The notes below the pieces were generated by a model. The model saw nothing but the letters and a program-made list of their open reading frames with translations, searched no databases and was not told the origin of the DNA. DNA of 64,000 bases. It comes from Ignelater luminosus (lineage: Eukaryota; Arthropoda; Insecta; Coleoptera; Elateridae). Both the position numbers and the translations under genes were made by a program. The DNA lies in contig VTPC01003575.1 of NCBI GenBank assembly GCA_011009095.1, positions 1 through 64,000 on the forward strand, read 5' to 3'. Shown in pieces: positions 27,401-42,400 of this stretch (positions are counted from its first letter, which is position 1; the number at the start of each line of letters is the position of its first letter).

Positions 27401-30400
27401 TTGCGACCTCCCTCTTGTCGGGTTGTTTTGGTCAAAAGACAATATCAAGATTTAAACTGGCTTTCCAAAATTTACAATAAACTAGAACATGTCTGAGTAA
27501 ACTAGAATGTTTAGCAACCCTATCTTAAAGACAAGATTACAATCTTTGCTCGGAGGGAGGAGTAACTGCAAATTGTTTTGGAGTTTTCCATTTATGGATG
27601 TGATAATCTAATGAACATACATTTGGGAGGTGTTTTCAAGTCTGGAAACTGGACGAGTGTCTGAGTTTATTTGAGTTTTCTAGAGAGTGGACCCGGAGAC
27701 AAATTTAAAGATCAAGTGCACCTCATAGGTAAGTTCTATTACATTGTTTTCACTATCGAGCCTTTCGCAGAAATCGGATCTATTGGTAAAGTAGCAGCAA
27801 GTCCGCAGACAGATAAGACAGAAAAATTAAAATCTGTTGGATGTAAAAGACCCAGACTGATGCGATTTTTTGAAGATATTTTTTATTGAAGTTGAGTGAG
27901 AGTTTGTAGGATAAGCGTGATGTGAAATAGATGAGTTGCTATGGAGCTATAATACTTAGAAACCTTCAGATTAACAACAAGTTACAATTGCATCTTGATT
28001 ATAAAACATTATTTATATGTAGAGTAGAAATGCCTAACTCTTTGTCATTAAATTCATCAAGGCAGTTAAAATTTGAATTATAAACCAGATCTGCCGTTGA
28101 GGTATGTTCCACTACATCGATCGCAAATCCTAATTGTTTGAAAGTTACAGTTAATTAAAATCAATACAATTTTCCCGTATCAAATTTTAATTGATGGCAT
28201 GACACGGTACATAAATATCGTAACAATTAATGAGATAGTAAATCATAAATTATAAGAATTATTGTTAAGATTCTCTCATCTGTACTGGTCCTTTGAGCCG
28301 TATTATAAATTAATTTTCTAAATTACGTCCTTATAAAATACAAACACATTTAATAATCGGAAAGAAGCAGAACAACATTAATCCTGTTACGGACTCTTTT
28401 CAATTGTAAACAATACTATTTGAGTTAAAACGTATTTAATCAAGCAATGGAAATTACTGCTCACACACAGTTCAGTAATAGAATGGTGTCAAAATATAAT
28501 TGAAAGCTTTAGAATTTAATTAATCTTTTAACAATTTCATGCCCTTTTTGTTTCGATAAGGAAACGCTTTTATAATCTTCTTCCCATTCATTTTGATTTA
28601 AATTAAATGCTTTTCAGTTAAAAAGTAATAAGAAAATCGTCATAAAATTAATTCACTTGTTTAAAACAATTCAACCTTGTTTGATCCTGAGCAAACACAT
28701 TTATTCTTTTGTTCTTGCAGTTATTTAAGTATTTTACAAAAAAACGGAGTGTTTTTAAGCATTAAAGATATTATGATGACAACATCATGTATATTTATTT
28801 ATTCAAACAACATGGAACAAACAGTTAAGGTCAAGGATTAACTACTTCTTTTTTTTTAGAAATAAACTCAATTACCTCAACAAGAAATTCCAGGAATTAT
28901 GAAACCTTTATTAATATAAATTTTACTCATTTAAAAAGAGGTGATTAGAAATAGTTTAAAAACCTCGATTACCATCGATTAACACACCAATTTACCATTG
29001 AACTTGAAAGAACAATAATATGTAGTAAGGTGGAACAAATTAATTCTCTTCACTATCGCTGCTTTGATTTGAAAAAGGACTCTAAACATGAATCATACAG
29101 AAAGGTGTGTTTCGATCGAGTGTACTGAAATCACACTTTTCATTATTTTCGAACGTATAACCTAAATCCTTGAATGCTAGATAGTTTCTAAAAAATGGNN
29201 NNNNNNNNNNNNNNNNNNNNNNNNNNNNNNNNNNNNNNNNNNNNNNNNNNNNNNNNNNNNNNNNNNNNNNNNNNNNNNNNNNNNNNNNNNNNNNNNNNTC
29301 CATAAGGATTTTAGGAGTGTTGAGTAGTATCGAGAGATTACATGTTTTTTTATTAAAAAAGGCGGCCTTGAGATTTTTGTATTGTAATACTCACAGTCGG
29401 TGGATTTTACAAAAGGAAAGGTTTTTAACATTTATCGTAATTTAGTGTGTTTCAAATAACACAAAAGAATTATTGTTAAATGGGTATTGGTTTTATCGAG
29501 TACATTAAAAGGTTTTTAAAAAGACGTGATCACTTTTACTTAAATTAGCGGTATATAATTGTTTCCATTGTGATTGGATATCAATACATTCTAAAAGAAT
29601 TTCAAAACCCATGACTAGTACGATGTGGCAACACTGTTAAAACAGCAGACGGTTGTTGACAGTTGTAACTTGTGAGGTTATGTTATGTTTGAGGTTATAT
29701 TACATAGCATGGCCTCTCAGGTGACAACTGTCTGTTGTCTTAAGTCACGGTTAACTTTGACTTTATCTTCTTTTGATCTCATGATAGGAATAAAATAAAA
29801 TTAGAGGAATAAAATGAGAAATCGTAAAGGAAACGAGAATTATTAAAAACAAACAAACCAAAAAAGATAAATACTTATCATTTTTTTTAATTTATCTGCA
29901 TGAAAATCTCTTGAACTAACAATGAAATCATAATAAATTATAATACAAGACTAATCCTTAAATTGCGTTGGGAGCTTTTCGAGATAATTCTGTTTGCTCG
30001 ATAATAAAACACACAATGTCGTCGTTGTTTTCGAAAGCTTACCACAAATTTTAGCATTAATAAGCTTTATTGAATTAAATTCAAATGGGCTTATTGGAAT
30101 TTAAACTTCCAAACATATTTTATACGTTAATATTATTACAATAATAATCCAACACCGATGTTATCATCATTATGTATTTAATCCTTGGTTTCGCTAAATT
30201 AATGTTTTCGTAATAATTATTGCAAGCTGTAAGATACACCACAGTTTACTCCACCACAGGAAATGTAGAAGCAAAATTAAGCAAGAATCAATGTAGTAAA
30301 AATGTTAAATTATTTTTATTCGTCACGCAAGACCGAATATCAAGTATTTCGTTACGTTTCGAATATAGTACACGTGTATGAGTCAGGGTTGTGTTAGCTT

Positions 30401-33400
30401 CTCTGTACATATTTTACTGTTTTATATTTCCTGCGATTCCTTCCTTCTTATTATTTCATATGATAAATTGTATTGTGATTTACTATTACAAGAAAACATC
30501 AACAAAATACGATGAAACTCGAGACAGCAATAAAAGGCTTCACTCAGTCTGGGGTGGGTTCTTATGTTTTCCTCTTAACGTTCTAGTTTCACCTTTCATC
30601 TGAGAATCCTTTTACAAAATCGTTTCGTCGAAATGTAAACTAAATCGGAGTGAACTCGGTTCAAGTTTCCTTGTTTTGTTCGTTGAATAAAACCGTGACG
30701 CTAGAGTAAGTTCTTCCAAATATCTCGTCTACTTCCTCAAAATAAGTTTCAAACATTGGCCTAGATTTGTAACCTTCAACTAGATAACTCTCTTTTGCAT
30801 CCAGTGCATTTCTGTATTCACTCAGAATGGTTCTTAACCGTAACATTTTCCTTATTTTATCACTTTTTCTCAAACTTCCTGCAATCGTATTTTTCAGATG
30901 CATTTCCTCACGTGTGCTATTGTAAAAACTAACAATGATACACAATACGATGGAGATCATAATTACTATTTAAAGGTTCATGTTATTATACTAATAGCGA
31001 CGAGTCGAGTGTTCTTGCAAAATTCTAAAATTCTACGGAGATGACTTTTCACGCAATTTATCACCATAAGCTGTAATGAATTCTCCAAGCTTATGATTAC
31101 CATATTTTTAGACCGAGGAGTTGCAAAAGAATGATTCGTTTTACCTGTGACCTAAGCTTACTAGGCCTACAGTAGTCCGTAAACTTGGGAATTTTACCAG
31201 GAACGGTTTCTAATCATAATTATCAAATATTAAAATATTAGTCGGCTAAAGTCAGTCAATGTTAAGAATTTTGTTTGCACAAAAACCCAAAAACCTAGTC
31301 TGAGTCCATGACTTCCTACACACTTGCAAATAAAGATTCTTGAACGATTAGTATTCATCACTAACTCAACAAAGTTTTCTATATATTCCTTCTTTTACTG
31401 ATTGTCATCAAACTTCAATCGTATTTTTAAAACGGATAAGGCTTTTATAAAGGAAACTGAGCAATTACTGAAGGAACCAATTAATCAGTTGCTTGATTTT
31501 GCTTCCCTAACTGTTTAATTGACTCAATTGTTTCCGTTATTATTTAAGGGTTGCGTTTTAGTTTCTCCCAGGACGTCTTAATTTATCATAATAATTGATA
31601 ATTTTTCTCTCTGTCACCATAAAAGTATTGATGGGTCAGTGGAGAATTTACAAAACTTGTTTGTTTTATTAGAAAAACTTTCTTAAACATAAAGTAATTG
31701 GCGAAATTTTGATGCAGAAAAATCAAAATGATTTTACCTAGAATTTTATATTTGTTATTATTTTCCTATTGTTGTTATTATTTTTTGAACTACTGTAGAG
31801 GGATCAGATCCTCATAAATACGCCACCGTGATGAGTTAAATAATTGTGTCTATTGAGGTTTTTTTAAAAAGTGAAATAAACAATAACAAACGCGGAAATG
31901 TAAAAGGAACTTTTTGTCGTCGTTTTTTCTGAACTTGGTCGCGCTGTATTTCTAAATTGGCAATATAATTGGTATTCCTTTAATATTGTGACCCTTTTTT
32001 GAGTTGGTACACCTGTGAAAATTGATAATAGAAGAAAAACACGATGGCGATCGTTATTGGGAATTTAAAAGACTAGTTTTGGGGGTGATCATCGGGTTGC
32101 CACTTCGTCAGAAACCATAATAAATGTTATAAATCTTCAGATTTGGAGACTTATAGTCAATTCTGGCAACGCTGGATGTAGCCATTTTGACGAAATTTAA
32201 CGCCAACTTTTGATTGATGATTTTCCGCTGTACTGTTATAGGTAGAAATGAATTAAATTAATTAACTTTGAACTCGCTTTGAATAATTAAGATGGCATCT
32301 GTCAAAGCCGGGTTGAGGTTATGAAAACGCGAACATTGTCAGAAAATAAACGAAAAACAACTGCAAAAATTAATTTTGTTTTATTTGAACTACTTTCAAT
32401 CGCGTTGAAGCTGTTGTAGGTTTCAAATACGTTCAGTTGACTTTAACAAATAATTAAGAACGCTACAGAAGAGACTTGTTATAAACGCATGTTTGTCAGT
32501 TATTAATCAACAACTGGAAGATTTAATTTCTTTACATTCACGACTTTATTCAAGTTGTGAATCTCCCTGTCATTCAAAAGCGCCATCTATCGGTTTACGA
32601 TATAGCTTTAAAATTTTAAATTAACTTTAAATTCGTTGTGAAAACGACCGTAAGCATTTATTTTTTGTAGTATTTATCTCCCGTATCTTATGTTTAATTA
32701 CTGGCGTTAATAAATTTTGTTTCCTTTATCATAAATATGCAAGCCACCCTCACATGTTCAAAATCAACAATAACGTGCGCTATCTTCTTCTGTCTTTTTC
32801 CGAAACTGACGTCACTTTGTAGCGAATCGCCACACCATAATATTCACGCCACGCTTTGAATGTAAATTTTTAGTTTGCATGTTAATATCTTACCTTTCAT
32901 TAACAACTTCAGTTTAGTTAGTTTATTACCGATTTAAAAGTAACAGGCACAGTATTAAATGGACATCTGATATTAAAAAAAATAAATAAATCATCGACGT
33001 TTAAATTTCTCGCTTCATCAGCTACGCAGATTGGGTTTCTTTTTGACGATACGTCAGTGATTCCTATTTATGTTTATAAAGCTAATAATAGTTGAATGTT
33101 TAATAGCCAGTTGTGGGCATAATAAAATTAGCTAGTGATTTAACGATTCTTCGATTATTTTGATTAATCGATTATTGAAGTTGATAATCGCCCAGCCTTA
33201 CTATTGAGAGAGTAGAAGAACCGGAGTGCACTTTAAGAAAAGGTAAGGTTCCTTCAATAGCCTCCTGAAGATTAGTTCCTACAAAAAAAATCAAAAAGAA
33301 TGTTCGACAAATTGATTCCAAATTAAATGCTGAAGCTACCGATAGTTTCCAGTCGTTGTCTAAGAAACAATCATTCTGAAATAATGAAAACGTTAAGATG

Positions 33401-36400
33401 AGATCCAATACATTATTGGAGCCATCAAGGACAAGTTATCAGAATGAAGGTGATACTCAACAAGTAGGTAAAAGAAAAACATAGATAAGTGAAGTAAGCA
33501 AGAAATATAGTTACAAAGTTTAATAACAAGCAAAAAAAAGACAGAGAAAAAGAGTAGACGAGGAAAAGGAAGAAAACAATTTTAGGATTGAAGGAAATTG
33601 AAAAGTTAGGTTCTGAAATTGAATGGTTGAAGAGAACGATCTTACACATGTTAAATCAAAGTGGACGAAAATGAATCCTTCATTGCAGAGGTACCTATTA
33701 TCGGAAAGCTATATGTCCCCGGAAGCAGAGATCAGGATTCTTCAGAAAATAGTATTAATGGATCTAAAAGCTGGCGAAAAAAATTAAAAATGCGACTTTC
33801 GTCTCAATACTGTAACGGGAAAAAGTGCAATTCGAACATTGATGACCCAGTAATTAAGTCAACAAATGAGGAAATTTACAACATTTACAACACATCAGTA
33901 GTCTGTGGAACTGAAATGAATATAATAGTGTTTGAAGATTTACGCTATCAAACCAGACCAAAATCCACCCCGGAAGTGTTGCGTATCGCCATAGAGGAGT
34001 TAATTAATTAATTTCCTCTGTGAAAACTCACCAGGAAGACCCTAACATTTCAAACGTAGACATTGCAGTCAAGATAAAATTAAAACGAGGTACGTTTACT
34101 TATACAAAGAACAAGATCCCAGGATTACATTCAGAAACTCGAAAAAAGGTTCTCGATTATAATGAAAAACAGTTAAGCTAAACCCGGGAGAAATGGTGAA
34201 TAAATACTGCTAATCTACGTTTAAAAAGATTTCGCTTTTCACCATCTCACACCCACCTGTATGGCGGAGATGATGAATTAGTAATATGACGTCATAATAA
34301 TTCTTTTTTGGGATTTGGACTGATGTACAGGTACAGTGACTGCTAGACGTGATACGTACTGCAACTTACAATTAATTTAACTAATCACACTTCCTTACTG
34401 TGCTGTGTATTTTTGGAAGAAGACAAAATTGAAGCAGCACTGCGTGGCTGAATGCATCAGCACAACAGGCATAATGTGTTAGTGGTCACCATTCACAAAA
34501 AACTTGCAAACACTGTCTAAAACAGGATATGTCACAATCTCTCCCATTTGCAAGAGGGAGATGGTGAACGTCCTAACCATAACACTAAGCACAAAGCAAA
34601 ATCTTTGTAAGTTAGAATATGCATTTACAGTAAGTCTAGGAAAAGCGTGACCAGCATAACCTTTTTATTAAAATATTAAAATGGCGTCCAGTCTCCCCAT
34701 TGTCAATGATAGCCTGACATCGCTGGGGCGTACTTTCGAGCAGTGACAGCCTATTCTAACGGAAATGGGGGTCATGACCCCCAACAGCTTTTATTTGGCG
34801 AACTAGCTGCTTGGCAGTAAATATTCTTTTGCCTTGTAGTTTCTGCTTAAGGCATGCCCACACGTTTTCTATGGGATTTGCGTCTAGCAATTGTAACGAC
34901 CAATCCAACACTTCGATGCTATTGTTTGCTTTCCATTGGCTACAGAGGCGGCTTCTATGTTTGGGGTCGTTGTCTTCTTGGAGGATCCAGTGATCGTTGT
35001 CGCCCTCAAACATCTTCGTAGCGGATAGTAACAAGGCTTTTTGGTAGATACCAGAGATTGCCAACAAACACACGTGCAACTTGCCAAAACCGCGTCGCGA
35101 AAAGCAACCCCAGAGGTGCACTTTTACCGGGTGTTTGTGGCGTTTCGGGCCCAGACGGATGACTCGTTAAAAAAAACCACATTGTTCCAATCGCGGCTTT
35201 GTCCTTTGGTTTTCTGATAGTAGAGGTTTCTTAATGATGCTTCTGATTGATAAGTTACAACCTTGTCGGCGCAATCGTCCGTGACCTTGACGCAACGATA
35301 GTCCTGGATTAGACATAAACAGTCACACAATCTTCAAATCATCCCTTGCGGAGGTCTTTCTCGTCCTGCCCCGTTCTGGCAACTCGTCGACGGTTTAAGT
35401 CTCTTGATACCGCTGTATCCACTTGTTCACTAATGCCTTGGACTTCCTCATATATTTAGCGGCCGCTGCACGTGACATTTGCGGACCTTTTGGATACCGC
35501 ACCGCCTCGAATTAACTAGCACACACGGAACTCATTTTTAAATTCAACCTTCTCACAACACAACTGCTTGGAAATTAAAAAATATTTTTATGGCATCATA
35601 GGGGAAGGGTAAAACTACCTGTTCGACCCAACGTTGTTGACATTCCCTTTGTTTTAACAATAGTTACGCCGGTCACGCTCTTCCTAGAGACTTACTGAAG
35701 GTTCAAACATTAAATGTTATAACTATCCCACAACATCAAAACAACAAATTTTTGTAAATACTGCATCACAAATATTAGGTCAAGAAAATATTACCCTGGC
35801 ATAAATCTTTATTTGTAATTTATTTGAATCTATTAATGCACATTTATATTGATATAGCATAGATACAACATGGCATTGTAAGCTAATAGTTTGGCCAGGT
35901 TGGTTGCGCCATTTGTCGTACTCTTTAAGAATTCCGTCTCAGGCAATATCACACATCTCTCCCGGGCTTACCCTGACAAAATGCAAAACTCAGTGATACT
36001 ATCTTGTAGAAAAAAAGTTTCCACGTCCAAAGAATAAATTAATTGTAATTGATGATGAAACTTACGTGCCTTGTAATCCTCAAAACGTTCCCGGTAGAAA
36101 ATTCTACACATGGATAAACAGAAAAACAGAACCAAGAAAACTAGTAAACATTTTGCCAAACACATGAATGATCAAACACCTGCTGAAGATGAGTAAGTGT
36201 CGACAATACCAATAGCGTTACAAGGTATCTTGAGGAACAATATCTCGAATTGTACTCAAAGAAGAAAATGCTGCTCAAGTTTCCCAGCTTAGGCCTACTA
36301 AGCAGTTTTGTAAGAAAGGGTTTCGTAAACAATGTATAATAGTTACATTACAAGAACAGATGTCCAACATACGGAGGAGTGGGTTTAGAAAAATTGGAAG

Positions 36401-39400
36401 TGTCTGCTTTGGTTAAATAATAATTAGTTCTGAAGTGGTTTTTGGCGTTTTAGTTCTGAATAAAATAATTAATTTTTTATATCGAGTTGATACCTTTTCG
36501 TTAACTTTTCAGCCATACTTCATGGCAGCGTTGCGTTCAACATATAAAGAAATCTAAAGTTAAAGGAACTAAATAATTTTCAAAAGATCTAAGCGGAGAA
36601 GAGAGAAAAGCCTCCTCGACAAATTGTTAAAAGTCTTTTGAGAGAAATGCAAATGGTCTGAATAGACAATACGATAGATTACAAGAATATTTGGCAAGAG
36701 TGACCAGGGACTAGAGAGGGTGGAGAGAAGTTAATGAACTGAATGAAGCTAAAAAGAACTCTGGAGAAAGAGAAAGTTAAAAAAGGCGATGAATAACTAA
36801 AAGCTTGATACATCGAAATTTATGGAATCAAAAAAAAAGTTGGTAGAACAACAGTAATTTGATGTTGCCAAAACGAAATCTCAAAGGCCCAAGACCAACG
36901 TAAAGAATTGGGGATTTTATACTCGACTAAACCAAAAAAGCATGCTAATTAGCAAAATAAGATTTTCAAGCACAACAAGTGAAACAACAGCGTAGATAAA
37001 AGAAGAAGAAAGTAATCAAATCACTCAAATCACACAAATCAATTTGAAAGTCCATAGAAGAAACCACAAGGCAACTTTCCATAGGCATCGCGATGATTAG
37101 GCCCTGTAGAGTTCTGTTCTACAACAGGCACCAAATACTCTAACGTACATGCACTTATTTAAACGGCATGACAATCTCAAATAATAAACTGTTGGTTATT
37201 TAGTGTCTACGAGAGTTTAGATTCTCAGCGTTTTCCAGAATTTCAAAAAACCCATATCTGTAAAACTCGATTTGCAACTTTACAATGTTGTTAATTCCAG
37301 ATGTATAATTAGAACAGCGCCATAAACTATCTAAACATTCTATGTATCATATGGCATGATGTAATTCGCAATTTCGAATTAATAATCTGTAGGTTATTTA
37401 GTGCCTAGGGGTGTTTAGAGTAAATTCACAGGATTTTCCACAGAATTCTCAAATGCACAGATGTACCATAGATTATTTTAGCAGAAGTAGCACAACTTGT
37501 TAACATAATATGTAACATCTACTAGCTAATTTCTATTAACAGTATCAACTAAGTCAAGTATAGTATATTTATGGGCTATCCTATCTATTTATTACAGATT
37601 TTGGCCATTATACGGTCGTCAAGGACAAGCACCATCAATGAATAAATAAATGGATAAATCTAACCTTATGTTAAGTAGTTGCTGGCTTCTGATTAACTCG
37701 TTAGATGATAACACTTGGTAGTTACGGTCAGTTATAAGTTCCAACATCAGATATCCAAAAAAAAAAACACCATAAAAACAAACTTTTTTGACCAAGAAGT
37801 CATAAACTATCAAATTCCTAAAATCATTTGTTTGTAAACACTATTCTTGAAGACGCCCGTTTCATAAATCACATTTCAAAATCAAAAAAATCTCAATCGG
37901 TACATACAGTATACGATTGCACCTCTTGATAAAAACAATAAAAGCTGGCACTATTCCATGAAATCATCAATCTTTCCAATAAAAAACAAATAAAAACATC
38001 ATCAACTACAATACAGTCTTACAACAACACCTTTTATTAAGTCCAATCAATATTTGATAACGCAATCAGATAAATATATAAAATGATTTCTTTTATCTCG
38101 AAAGATATAACTTTTGTAATATCCCGAACGCTATTATTTTAATAGCTGTAAATAATCCAATATAAAATTCATTTTATGCAAACAAAAGTAAACGACTTGG
38201 GTCTTCACGAATCAATATATCAGAAAACTCTAAAGTTTCAACCTTAAAATAACTTTATTGGATTTATTTTAGGGCTTCTTGAACACGCAAGTCTAGACTA
38301 CCCTAAAGAATTTCGATATCCTTTAAAAAAAAAAAAAGATAATCATCAAACCTGAAATAATCCATTTTCGTAAGATCACTGTTATTTTTGTTTAAGGTTG
38401 AATCACAACTAATTTTATTGTTGCAGTAAAGAAATTGTCAATACCTTTTGTATATCTAATAAGAAGGTGGGGTTTGCAATATTATTATTATTATCCTTGA
38501 TTATAATAAAAGTTTTTTGGTGGTATACTGAAAAGAAAGTAAAAGTAAAATGGGGATCTCCCACTATAAAAGTCCTTCCCTCTCTTATAATCCTATTCTT
38601 ACCATCATCTTGAGGAGGTCAAGAAACCCTCATCATCAAAAGATAAGAGAACCCATTGAGAAGCAAACTTTTCAAAACATTCGGACGGCGGCGTAATATA
38701 ACTTTTCTTCTTCCCTTTTTTTTTCTCTACATCAAAACCACATCTCACGCATGAATGAGAGATCTCGCAACGGCGATGAATGAACTTCCAGCGCGTAATC
38801 GTGACAGGAACGGAATAAATTCGAAAAGAAGAGCGCCAGACAGATGCTGCTGCTGCTTATTTGAAAAGGGGCGATCAATAACAAACGAGGCGCAGTGGCA
38901 CCAGACGCGCACACGGAGTACAACACACCGGTGCAACTGCATCTGGCTGATTGTAGTAGGAAGAGAGAAACGTCAATATTATTTTGCCGGTCTATAAATA
39001 CAAAAGCAATTACAACTACATAACAAACTTTCAATTGTTAATTACAAGGATAGAAAATAAACATGAATAAAAATAATCAAAAGGTGTACCTGATCGTTAT
39101 AAAAGAGAAATCAATTAAAATTTCACCGATCGATTCTTTAGGTACCTATTACTAAAGGAGAAATCTTTTTGTTTAATTTTCAATGATAAATAATTACTTA
39201 TAATTATTATAAACATTCCAGTTAATTAATTTTGATTAACTTTGATGGCTCATAGTTCAAACTTAAATGCTTCTAAAACTGATAAGAAATAATAAATCTT
39301 GCCTTTAGTTAGAAAACCACAGACGAAACTTCTCTAGAAAAATAAATGAGAAAAATTACAAAATCCCATCATCTCATCTGCTAGCAACACTGAATCACGT

Positions 39401-42400
39401 AACCATTCGTACGGTTTGCGATAAATAAACCAAAAAAAAAAAATTACTTCCCGGCTTCACCAATTAATCTAAACAATACGAAATACTAGAGAGAGCCACA
39501 TGCATCAACTGAAAACGCAACCGCGAAACCGCGAGGTTCCGGACCCACTGAACTGACGAACCATCAACAACGGCACCGAGGCCGTACACCCGGGTACTTG
39601 CTGCGTATTAAAACACAAACCTGCACGTGAAACGACGATAACGTGGCCCCGTTCTCAGTGTGTGTTATTCTTGTGGGACGTCGGTAAACTCGCCTGCCGC
39701 GCTTATGAAAGCGAAAGCTCCACATAAAAAGCGCGCTCACACACAACCAGGAACGGTAAAGCACATCACGTTTATGTTAATTTCACGTTGTAATTGCGAA
39801 AATGTCATACTGGAAAAAGATCGTAAAAATCTAGATTTTATTGCTGAAAACAGGTAGTGTACATCCATAAAATATTTTCTCCGCTCTTGGGAAATATTTA
39901 CTGATGGAAAACTTTACAACTTGGAAGCTTCTTGAATATTTAAATACTTGCTTTCGTCCTGATGCACACGTATATAAAAAATACTTCTCCAATTGGATTT
40001 ACGACTGTAGCAGGTTAATACGGATGTCAATAAAGTTCATTACCCCTTCATCTTCAATATTGGATTACAGTTCAAGTAAAACGCGACACGTGTTTGTAAA
40101 GTGCATTGGAGTGTTTAAATCGCTTTTTTTCTCTTCTTTATTTGATGTCACGCTTACATAATTATTCCATTCAAAAACAAAATGCATTGCGTTTACATTA
40201 AACAGATTTGGTTGGTAAACAAACACATCACGATAAGGCAGAAATTTGTTGCATAATTAACTCGTGGTATTTGTGTCATGAAAACATTTTTTAAACACTT
40301 TGGAAACAGAGATATGTTTTGTTATTTTTTTTATCTGACTAAATTTTATTTTTGATTTGTTAATTCTCATTTTCTTATTTTTTAGATTCTCACTTTTCAA
40401 ATCCAACTTGAAAGTTCATTTCAAGGATGAATAAGGGTGGACGTGTCTGATAAAACGGTAACGAACAGGTCAATAGAGGTTGAAATTGGATACGGGTTCT
40501 AAAGAAACAAACAAATCCGTCAGAAATTCATTTAAATTCACTTCTATTAATGGCAATTCGACACTGAAAATTCATTTTGTTTACTGATAAATATAAATTC
40601 TAGTAAACTCACCGAAGAGAAACTTCGACAACGCCTAGGTGAGTCACCGCACAAGACAAACAATCTGGAGTTTAGCAAAGTATATAATTTGCCATTTCAG
40701 TAAATAATAATCAGATAAATACATTCGAGAATCAATCAAGATAGTGGTAAACAGCCCGAATGGAAATACAGAATTTATGCATATTATATGGATGGCGCCA
40801 TCTAGTGGCCAAAACACGTGCCAAATATAGAACAATGTTCTATTTTAAATTTTATGGCGCTTTAGGCCACTTTACTTAAAGAGTCGTCTATTTTATACCA
40901 TTCAGCGGTTGACAATGTCCAACGGCAACGTGACGCTTGGTTTGTACTACGTCGTTCAGAGCTGCGTAATATACTAAACTGTCCCGTCTTCTACTTTCAC
41001 TGGGATCCTGATATCATTCTACGTATGTACTACAGAACAGAGAAAAATGGAGATTTTGGGGTTGCGTCTTTATCTCGCATCATGTCTGTAGCATGTTTCG
41101 TGACTATTTGCTAAAAAAGGCACGATAAAGCTATGACAGCCTGCTTAGCATAAGAAGAGACTCGAGATTCTAGAGCGAAACGAAATCTATTCGCCTTTTT
41201 TTAGGATAATTAAAGGCTAAATACTATATTCAATAATAATATATTAAATACCCATAGCTCAGATTTCAAAGACTTTTCTCCAGTGTACGCGCGAAATGTA
41301 AAATTGCATTTGCTCATGAATACTGATGGTGTTAAAAGACGAAGGAAAATTCAATACAGTTGGTATATTCCCGAGTAATTTTCTAAAAAGAAAAATTTAG
41401 GAAAACGTGGCTCCATTTTATATTTTCTACACATACTGCAGCAGAGTTTTAGAAATTTTGACAACTTCTCGTTTTGCTATTCCGAAACGTAAGCTTTCGG
41501 TTCTTTTTGGTATGAAGTACAAGCAGATCGAGATGTGGAAACTTTGGAAGTTAATGGGGCCGCTCACTATATTTCGAAGAATCATATTTAGATAAAAAAT
41601 ATCAATGTGAATTAAAAAAAGGAAGAATGTCGTAACCACTCTTTCTCAGACTAATTTGATCGAAAGACAATAATCTCATTCAAGCTGACTCGTTTTGTAT
41701 GTCTTTGGAAATCTGCAATGTTCATCTGGTACACCTTGCATTAATCTGTTCGCAACATTTAAATTATTAAAAATTAATTGAGCGGGAATACAGAATGTGT
41801 ACGTATTACATGAATAACGCCATCTAGTGGCCAAAACACAAACCAAATATAGAAAACTTTTCTATTATGACTTTTAAGCCGCTTTGAGCCAGTTTAAGCT
41901 CATTGTACTTAAAAGACTTGCATGTACCAAATAAATCCTCCGATTGTGTCAATGACAATGACAAAGTGCCGTTTGTTTGGTACTAAGTCGTAGCAGCGCA
42001 AAATACTAAAGTATCGTGCGATCAGATTCCGGGAGTTTTAATCATTATGACTCCTATACATGGTATTTCGTGCGGTTTAATTTTGGTTCGAATAGTTGTC
42101 AAAACACTAGGATATCTCACCATTTCTGTTTATCTTCTGTTTCTTTCTTTCTCTCGTTCTTTCATTTATCGAATTTTTGCCTTACAATCTATAAATGCTA
42201 TATAGGTTCTCTTCTCTAATCAGTCTTTTACGGGCTTTTAATTCGCAGATTGTTATTACTTAACATAGAAAATCTTCCTGTGACTGTGATCCAAATGATC
42301 AAAACAAGTCAGTGGCATCAAATAGCCCTAAAAGCCAAAGCGTTACTCTTACTCCTATAACCTTCTATATCAAAAATTACTAAAATCAAAAACAAAACTA

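Noticed and set aside
29641-29750. Weak foldback around a TTATGTTATG centre
   Set aside because: Only about 20 bp pair with several mismatches; too weak to call an element.
30391-30603. 70-codon + strand frame with hydrophobic residues
   Set aside because: T-rich DNA gives Phe, Leu and Ile by chance; no other support.
33530-33660. Basic stretch followed by Leu-spaced residues, bZIP-like
   Set aside because: The frame has a stop in the basic part, the Leu spacing is poor, and the A-rich DNA explains the Lys content.
38755-38997. 80-codon + strand frame in the CpG-rich patch
   Set aside because: It overlaps - strand frames of similar length in the same patch; long frames here follow from low stop-codon frequency in GC-rich DNA.
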